Assembly: GCA_001829395.1 (NCBI GenBank)
Contig: MIBD01000159.1
Span: forward strand, 5,709 to 12,173
Direction: 5' to 3'
DNA length: 6,465 nt
From: Spirochaetes bacterium GWF1_49_6
GTDB lineage: Bacteria > Spirochaetota > Brevinematia > Brevinematales > GWF1-51-8
The translations under genes and the position numbers were made by a program. Below the pieces are notes generated by a model. That model saw nothing but the letters and a program-made list of their open reading frames with translations. It was not told the DNA's origin and made no database searches. Shown piece by piece: positions 1 through 4,406 of this stretch. Every line of letters starts with the position of its first letter. Position 1 is the stretch's first letter.

Positions 1-108
1 AATTTCATTTTGCGGCGTGATGGGGTAGCCGAAGTAGTACCTGCATCCGGCGATAACAGCCCCTTCCGCGAGAGCAATGTTTCCCTTCATCAGCATTCGT
101 TTCGACAT
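1..108 (-). CDS. vorB: 2-oxoacid:ferredoxin oxidoreductase alpha subunit, VorB/KorA-type (5' end only)
   Basis: Only the first 36 codons are present; the gene runs off the window at position 1. The family's alpha subunit forms part of the thiamine-diphosphate 2-oxoacid:ferredoxin oxidoreductase, which converts a 2-oxoacid plus CoA to acyl-CoA, CO2 and reduced ferredoxin in the cytoplasm. The visible N-terminus reads [17 protein letters not shown], then [16 protein letters not shown]. The MKGN start and the YPITPQNE motif are hallmarks of VorB/KorA alpha subunits. The start is ATG at 108-106. It shares one base with the TAA stop of the ferredoxin gene (TAATG) and has AAGGAG eight bases upstream, inside the ferredoxin coding end. 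This implies translational coupling, and the subunits probably form one complex. In-frame ATG codons at residues 5 and 7 fit the ribosome site less well. Substrate choice (branched-chain 2-oxoacid, 2-oxoglutarate or another) cannot be read from 36 residues, so the symbol is by family resemblance. Confidence 0.9.
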   Translation of the reverse strand, partial: MSKRMLMKGNIALAEGAVIAGCRYYFGYPITPQNEI

Positions 109-323
109 TATTCGGTCTCCTTGGTGATCTTTATCACCGCATCAGGACAGATTAATGCGCATTGCTTACACCCCGTACACAGGCCGGGATTACGGGTTTC
201 CGCGTATAGCCAGCCCATCGAGTTCACATCATGACCGATAACCAACACCTCTTTAGGGCATACTTCCACGCAAAGGCCGCAGCCTTTACATTTTTCGGTA
301 TCGACCTCAACAATAAATTTCAC
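108..323 (-). CDS. vorD: 4Fe-4S dicluster ferredoxin subunit of a 2-oxoacid:ferredoxin oxidoreductase
   Basis: A 71-residue cytoplasmic ferredoxin with two complete CX2CX2CX3CP motifs: C12, C15, C18, C22-P and C49, C52, C55, C59-P. Each should bind a [4Fe-4S] cluster. Small 2[4Fe-4S] proteins of this length, lying directly before a vorB/korA gene, act as the electron-transfer (delta/gamma) subunit that passes electrons from the thiamine-diphosphate centre to free ferredoxin. I chose the GTG at 323-321 because GGAGGA (332-327) lies just before it and the N-terminus, [16 protein letters not shown], looks typical. Longer in-frame starts exist: an ATG at 353 (81 residues) and one at 410 (100 residues). 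Both lack a good ribosome site, and the region before 353 is AT-rich leader that would encode a spurious hydrophobic stretch. The GGAGG-to-GTG spacing of 4 bases is slightly short. The subunit letter differs between annotation schemes (VorC/VorD/KorD). Confidence 0.9.
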   Translation of the reverse strand: MKFIVEVDTEKCKGCGLCVEVCPKEVLVIGHDVNSMGWLYAETRNPGLCTGCKQCALICPDAVIKITKETE

Positions 324-326
324 AGA

Positions 327-332
327 TCCTCC
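327..332 (-). promoter_or_regulatory. Ribosome binding site deciding the ferredoxin GTG start
   Basis: GGAGGA on the minus strand lies 3 bases before the GTG at 323-321. It is the only strong Shine-Dalgarno sequence near the candidate starts of this gene. It supports the 71-residue form over the 81- and 100-residue forms. Confidence 0.7.
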
Positions 333-362
333 GGTATCGTTCCAAGACGGCATGTTTTTTTC

Positions 363-382
363 TTTTGATAAAAATATCAAAA
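363..382. promoter_or_regulatory. AT-rich perfect palindrome in the vor leader (possible operator)
   Basis: TTTTGATA, then AAAA, then TATCAAAA forms a perfect 8+8 inverted repeat. It lies about 65 bases after the predicted transcription start and 40 bases before the ferredoxin GTG. It could be a repressor site or a weak RNA hairpin. It resembles an FNR/CRP-type half-site pair (TTGAT...ATCAA), but the gap between those half-sites is 6 bases, not the 4 expected for FNR. In such AT-rich DNA, chance occurrence is possible. Confidence 0.35.
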
Positions 383-454
383 AAACAAAGATAAATAAAA
401 CACATGCCATGAAAGGGCGGGAAAAAGAATAAAAATAACAAATTAAATTTACGT

Positions 455-483
455 ATTATGACGGGAAATAAAAAAAATGTCAA
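455..483 (-). promoter_or_regulatory. Sigma70-type promoter for the vor operon
   Basis: Minus strand: TTGACA (483-478), a 17-base spacer, then CATAAT (460-455). The -35 matches the consensus fully, the -10 matches 5 of 6, and the spacing is ideal. The spacer is T-rich. It begins 3 bases past the stop of the 97-residue gene, so the vor genes probably have their own promoter. A start near 448-449 would give a leader of about 125 nt before the ferredoxin GTG, long enough to carry regulation. Confidence 0.75.
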
Positions 484-485
484 AC

Positions 486-779
486 TCATTTTGAGTGATT
501 TTGCAGGTACAAAGCGATCCTTTTTATCAGCTTATCCCCTTCCGCTATGCCGGAAAGTTCTCCGTCCGAAATAACCCCCCATTCGGGTAAAAGTTCTATC
601 CGATGTAACGGTATGACCGCCTCGCCGTCATCCGGCCCGGAAAAGTACGCCCAGCGTTTCCCGAATATCCGGCAGAACTGTACCCGTATGCCGTACTCAT
701 GTTCTATCAACTCCCCGGTCAACTCCAGCGCCTCTTTCAGGCCGCGTCCCGGGGTGAGTATCTCAGATATAGAGATCAC
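486..779 (-). CDS. Hypothetical 97-residue protein overlapping the hydG 3' end
   Basis: I do not recognise this protein. It is a soluble-looking mixed α/β chain with no signal peptide, no membrane segment and only one cysteine, so it is unlikely to be a metal-cluster protein. The N-terminal half (SEILTPGRGLKEALELTGEL) looks helical. The middle (RVQFCRIFGKRWAYFSG) alternates in a β-strand-like way, and the C-terminal part (GDKLIKRIALYLQNH) looks like a terminal helix. The open frame starts with GTG at 779-777, inside the last codons of hydG, giving a 17-nt overlap that suggests translational coupling and shared transcription with hydG. No good Shine-Dalgarno sequence lies at normal distance from this GTG (AGGA is 15 bases upstream). 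An internal TTG at residue 20, with AGAGG before it, is a weaker alternative start. The overlap and uninterrupted frame support a real gene. A role linked to HydG is only inferred from position. Confidence 0.75.
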   Translation of the reverse strand: MISISEILTPGRGLKEALELTGELIEHEYGIRVQFCRIFGKRWAYFSGPDDGEAVIPLHRIELLPEWGVISDGELSGIAEGDKLIKRIALYLQNHSK

Positions 780-2256
780 GTTCGCCGTTGATGATCCTGC
801 CGAGGTAGTCGTCGAACGTCGTCAGCAGTTTTTTATTCTTATAGAACGGATCGGCTTTGATCTGCTCTAATTCCTTTTGAATGATCGCTTCCGCGGCCTC
901 GCGGGTCTTGTCGCTCGCGAAATCGTCTATCCATTCTTTATAGGTGAGCACCGCGTTGAGTTTGCAGAACTTTCCCTCGACGCCCGATTTCAGGAGTTTC
1001 ATAATCTTATCGCCGGTGCGTCCGCAACGGTATCCGGCGGTGCAGAAGGATGTAATCAGTCCCATCCCCGCGAATTCGCGGACGACGTCGTCCAGACTGC
1101 GGGTATCCCCTAGCATGAACTGCTGACGGTCGGACTCCTGCTCCTCCGCCGCGTCGCTGTACGCGCCGATCCCGATACGGGTAGACGCGTCCGTCTGGGT
1201 GCACCCGAGCGGGATGATCTTTCTGCGCATCCCGGCGGATTCCCTCGCGGTGATGATCATTCCCGAGTAGGGGATCGACAGCCGGAGCACGATTACGAGC
1301 TTGCGGAAATCGGCGTCGGACACCATGTACGGGGATTTATTGTTTAAGTCCATCCCTTCCGCGGGATTGAGGCGCGGGAACGAGATGGTATGCGGGCCGA
1401 TGCCGAAACGATCCTCGAGGTCGATAGCGTGATAGACCATCCCCATGACTTCGAAGCGCCAGTCGTACAGGCCGAATAGCGCGCCGATAGCGACATCGTC
1501 GATACCCGCGTCGAGTGCGCGGTGCAGGGCGTAAAGCCGCCACTGGTAGTCCGCCTTGACGCCGGACGGGTGTACCTCGGAGTAACGTTTATGATGATAG
1601 GTTTCCTGGAATACCTGGTACGTACCGATGCCCGCCTTCCATAATTTCTTCAGGTCGACTACCGACATCGGGGCGGCGTTTATATTCGCGCGGCGTATCT
1701 GCGCAATCCCGTTCCGCACGGGCGCCTTCACATCGTAGACCGCCTCGATCGTATCGGCGATATAGTCCGCGCCGGAACTCGGGTGCTCGCCGTACACCAT
1801 GATGAGGCGCTTATGCCCGATCTTGCAGACCATCTCCGCTTCTTTGCGTACCTCGTCGAGAGTCAGCGTCCGGCGGCGCTCGTGGATATTATCCACTCGG
1901 AATCCGCAGTACAGGCAGTTATTCACGCAGAGATTACTGCAATAGAGGGGGGCGAAGGTGACGATACGGTTATCGTAGACCTTGCGTTTGATATCGCCCG
2001 CCGCGCGGGTCATCTCTTCCCATAGCTCCTCGTCCTCGACATTCAGGAGGGCGGCGGTCTCTTCGGGGTCGAGACGCTGGATAGACAACGCCTTCGCGAT
2101 AATGCCGCGCACGCGGGATTTTTCAGGGCGCGCGCCCGCCGCGATCTGCGCGTGTATCAGGGTGTCGTCGATAAAATCCTTTCCGCCTATCAGGTAACGG
2201 TCGATCTCGTCGCGTTTAATGGTATTGGTAACAAAATCCTTTACAGCCGTGGTCAT
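763..2256 (-). CDS. hydG: [FeFe]-hydrogenase H-cluster radical SAM maturase HydG, variant auxiliary-cluster motif
   Basis: HydG cleaves tyrosine with radical S-adenosylmethionine chemistry and yields the CO and cyanide ligands of the hydrogenase H-cluster; it is cytoplasmic. The 497 residues are close to, slightly above, the usual family length. The radical SAM motif CVNNCLYC places cluster cysteines at 110, 114 and 117. GEHP (156-159) matches the SAM-binding GE motif. ANINAAP (190-196), QETYHHKRY (217-225), GIDDVAIGALFGLYDWR (251-267) and the terminal GERDLY are typical HydG segments. The C-terminal domain normally has CX2CX22C for a second cluster carrying the labile iron. Here it reads C405-T-A-G408-Y-R-C411, with the last cysteine at C431. 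The second cysteine is therefore glycine, and a new cysteine lies three residues on. There is an extra cysteine at 106. The ATG at 2256 has GGAG seven bases upstream and its own promoter. A HydG-like enzyme with altered chemistry is the alternative reading. Confidence 0.95.
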   Translation of the reverse strand: MTTAVKDFVTNTIKRDEIDRYLIGGKDFIDDTLIHAQIAAGARPEKSRVRGIIAKALSIQRLDPEETAALLNVEDEELWEEMTRAAGDIKRKVYDNRIVTFAPLYCSNLCVNNCLYCGFRVDNIHERRRTLTLDEVRKEAEMVCKIGHKRLIMVYGEHPSSGADYIADTIEAVYDVKAPVRNGIAQIRRANINAAPMSVVDLKKLWKAGIGTYQVFQETYHHKRYSEVHPSGVKADYQWRLYALHRALDAGIDDVAIGALFGLYDWRFEVMGMVYHAIDLEDRFGIGPHTISFPRLNPAEGMDLNNKSPYMVSDADFRKLVIVLRLSIPYSGMIITARESAGMRRKIIPLGCTQTDASTRIGIGAYSDAAEEQESDRQQFMLGDTRSLDDVVREFAGMGLITSFCTAGYRCGRTGDKIMKLLKSGVEGKFCKLNAVLTYKEWIDDFASDKTREAAEAIIQKELEQIKADPFYKNKKLLTTFDDYLGRIINGERDLYI

Positions 2257-2284
2257 GTGCCTGCTCCGTTAATCCTATTAATAC

Positions 2285-2313
2285 AGTATAATATAACACA
2301 GGGTGAAAGTCAA
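2285..2313 (-). promoter_or_regulatory. Sigma70-type promoter for hydG
   Basis: Minus strand: TTGACT (2313-2308), a 17-base spacer, then TATACT (2290-2285). Each hexamer matches the consensus at 5 of 6 positions. The predicted start near 2278 gives a leader of about 22 nt, which includes the GGAG ribosome site of hydG. It fills most of the 67-base gap after the 637-residue gene. No terminator is evident in that gap, so some read-through from upstream is possible. Confidence 0.75.
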
Positions 2314-2323
2314 ACAAACCGTC

Positions 2324-4237
2324 TTATTTTATTAATGTTCCCGCGGAGGATGTATTCCCGATCACGTCGCTGAAATAGAACTGCACGAACGCGGGCGGCA
2401 TGACTTTCAGTTTGATCGTGAAGGTCTCGGCCTTCGAATCGAGGATGCCATCGTCGGGAAGGATACTTGTCCATTCGCCGCCGTTCACGGAGACCTTCGC
2501 CCGGAATACCGGGAGAAGCGCGTCGTTCGCGGACACGGTAAATATAGTATAGAAGCCCTCGTTTTTCACGCCGGTGATCTGCACTGCGGGCGGGGTGCTG
2601 TCGATATAAAAACCTTCGCCGATAATAATATTCGTTTTGCCGCCGCTCATGGGGTTGGACTTGACATCGCTCGCAACCACCTTCGCGCGGTAAACTCCGT
2701 CGGGGAACGCCTTATACTCCAGATCGAACGCTGGGCTTTTAATCGGATGGTCGTTCATCTTGACCCACCCGTTCTCTTCCTTCGCGATATAAACATCGTA
2801 GACCAGATCGTCGTTGTTCGGGTCGGACGCTTCCCATTTGATCGATATAATCAGATCGGAATATTTATAGGAGATACTTTTAAACACCGGCGGCATATTC
2901 CACTCGACATACGGGATATTCATCTCATTGAGGAAGGGGGTATGCTTACCGTCGGAGGTCAATTTCACTTTATACTGGATATAACGCGCGGGGGCGCATG
3001 AAATCTTACCCTTGAGGGATACCCAGCCGCCCCAGTAATCGGTCTCGCTGACCGCGCCGGAACGGAAGAAGTAACTGATATCCGTACCGGGCAGAAGGTT
3101 TTTCTCGATAATCGGGGCGCCCCATTCGGCGACAATCCCCGCATCGAAAATATCCGAGATATAGAACCCTTCCTTAGCGTAACTATCCTCGATCTTTACT
3201 ATTTCGGACGGGAGAAGGAGTACGGCGTAGAGGCCGTCGCTGCCCTCGAGGAATTTCAGGAACTTACCGCTGCCGAGCGACGTGAATTTCACGGTGGTAT
3301 AGTCGGGGCTGATCTCGAAATATCCCCCGCGTTCGTCGGTGCCGATAATCAGGGAATTTTTCAGGTGCGATACCGCGATAAAGCGGAGGCCGCTTTTCTC
3401 GAACACTTTCTGGGCCGCGCCGTTGGGATGTATCTTGTATACCGCGCTTACCGTGTTCTGGTCGGGGTTCTGTCCCTGTTTCTGCTGGGACTTCTGGAAG
3501 TTATACTCCATATACAAGTCCTTGCTCGACGTGGTGATAAAGATATACCCGTCGAAAAAGTCGAACCCGGTGACCGCGTTATCGAACGATACTATCGCGA
3601 CCGCCTTCTGTCCATCGAGACGGTATAGGGCTTTTTCGCCGCAGAAATACAGCGTATCGTTAATCATTTTTCCATATATGATATTGTCTTCGTCGGGAAG
3701 GGTGACCGAGAATTTTTCCTGAAGGTTCTCGAAGTAGTAAACCATCGCGGGGTCGCCCGCAAGGACATAGAAGCCCATAGCCGCGGGAATTATTTTCCAT
3801 GCGTAGTTATTCTTCAGGGAAATTTTCTTCTTCTGCTGAAATTTCTGGTCGAGCACCACGACCTCGGCGTAGGGGATGGACGTCAGGTAGATATTGGTCG
3901 AGACGACCGCGATATCGCTGAAGAACAGCGAATCGGGCGATGCGTACACTTCCTTTGAAGTACCGCCCTGCACCAGTACCAGGCTCGCGGAATCGCCGAT
4001 GCCTGCGAGGTAGCCGTTACCGAACTGCGCGAGACTCCAGATGAGCTTGTCGGTCTTATACACCGATTGGTAGGCGTGCGCGAGCTCAAGTCCGCCGTTC
4101 TGAAGGAGACAGACGTTGGAGAGCTGATAGCTCGCCACATCGTCGAATTTATAATCGGAGATATATTTCGAAGTCACGGCGAATGCCGCCGTCACGGACA
4201 CGATTAATGCCGTAAGTATTCCCGCGCGCAGTCTCAT
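2324..4237 (-). CDS. Secreted β-propeller-like protein with C-terminal β-sandwich, FN3 and Ig-like modules
   Basis: A complete 637-residue protein, probably exported. The N-terminus (MRLRAGILTALIVSVTAAFA) is a classical signal peptide with likely cleavage near residue 20; there is no lipobox. Residues about 50-350 hold repeated short β-strand units of the type 'YxLxGxxxxxVYYF' and 'LYRLDG', which fits a degenerate β-propeller. A Q/N-rich loop interrupts it at about 248-262. Residues about 358-445 (YISDIFDAG, then ARYIQYKVKLTS, FLNEMNIPYVEWN) match a β-sandwich module seen in secreted proteins of environmental bacteria. Residues about 448-530 look like FN3 (IKWEASDPNNDDLVYDVYI, then PDGVYRAKVVASD). 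Residues 546-637 look like an Ig-like module (DSTPPAV, VNGGEW, DDGILDS). There is no membrane anchor or sorting tail. AGGAGG lies 5 bases before the ATG. Ligand and role are unknown; the domain calls are from pattern recognition. Confidence 0.9.
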   Translation of the reverse strand: MRLRAGILTALIVSVTAAFAVTSKYISDYKFDDVASYQLSNVCLLQNGGLELAHAYQSVYKTDKLIWSLAQFGNGYLAGIGDSASLVLVQGGTSKEVYASPDSLFFSDIAVVSTNIYLTSIPYAEVVVLDQKFQQKKKISLKNNYAWKIIPAAMGFYVLAGDPAMVYYFENLQEKFSVTLPDEDNIIYGKMINDTLYFCGEKALYRLDGQKAVAIVSFDNAVTGFDFFDGYIFITTSSKDLYMEYNFQKSQQKQGQNPDQNTVSAVYKIHPNGAAQKVFEKSGLRFIAVSHLKNSLIIGTDERGGYFEISPDYTTVKFTSLGSGKFLKFLEGSDGLYAVLLLPSEIVKIEDSYAKEGFYISDIFDAGIVAEWGAPIIEKNLLPGTDISYFFRSGAVSETDYWGGWVSLKGKISCAPARYIQYKVKLTSDGKHTPFLNEMNIPYVEWNMPPVFKSISYKYSDLIISIKWEASDPNNDDLVYDVYIAKEENGWVKMNDHPIKSPAFDLEYKAFPDGVYRAKVVASDVKSNPMSGGKTNIIIGEGFYIDSTPPAVQITGVKNEGFYTIFTVSANDALLPVFRAKVSVNGGEWTSILPDDGILDSKAETFTIKLKVMPPAFVQFYFSDVIGNTSSAGTLIK

Positions 4238-4254
4238 AGAATCCTCCTGCGTAT

Positions 4255-4283
4255 AGGATAACTGAAAATCACGAGTTCGGCAA
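4255..4283 (-). promoter_or_regulatory. Probable promoter for the 637-residue secreted protein
   Basis: Minus strand: TTGCCG (4283-4278), a 17-base spacer, then TATCCT (4260-4255). Each hexamer matches the sigma70 consensus at 4 of 6 positions. The predicted start lies about 10 bases after the -10, shortly before the AGGAGG ribosome site at 4250-4243, so the leader would be very short. It is weaker than the other two promoters in the window. Confidence 0.45.
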
Positions 4284-4330
4284 GTATTCAGTGAAAAGCT
4301 GTATGTGAGAAGTATGAATCGAAAAGGAAT

Positions 4331-4373
4331 TGCGGCGCCTGATAAAAACGCGCATTCGTCTGGAAAGGCCGCA
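4331..4373 (-). terminator. Weak terminator-like stem-loop after the SBBP protein gene
   Basis: On the minus strand TGCGGCCT (4373-4366) can pair with AGGCGCCGCA (4340-4331), leaving a 2-base bulge and a loop of about 25 bases. It is followed by ATTCCTTTTC, a modest T-rich stretch. It begins 33 bases after the stop of the upstream gene. The long loop and weak T-tract make this a tentative call. Nothing else in the gap at 4284-4406 stands out. Confidence 0.25.
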
Positions 4374-4406
4374 GTAGAGTTTTTTACATTACATACGCCG
4401 CGGGAT

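Noticed and set aside
363..382. Canonical FNR box
   Set aside because: The half-sites TTGAT and ATCAA are present but separated by 6 bases instead of the 4 needed, so I list it only as an unassigned palindrome.
307..489. 60-residue minus-strand frame in the AT-rich gap
   Set aside because: It is phenylalanine-rich low-complexity sequence from AT-rich promoter and leader DNA, has no ribosome site, and overlaps the ferredoxin start in another frame.
470..496. ACTCA-TTT-TGAGT hairpin at 484-496 next to a run of eight T on the minus strand, as a terminator for the 97-residue gene
   Set aside because: The stem is only 5 base pairs with a 3-base loop, and the T-run is not directly attached to it. 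The T-run is better explained as the spacer of the TTGACA-CATAAT promoter.
1783..2025. Plus-strand open frames opposite hydG (also at 877-1113, 944-1126, 1982-2197 and 2152-2373)
   Set aside because: They lie fully or largely antisense to a well-recognised gene, their translations are arginine/serine/alanine-rich without recognisable motifs, and no ribosome sites stand out.
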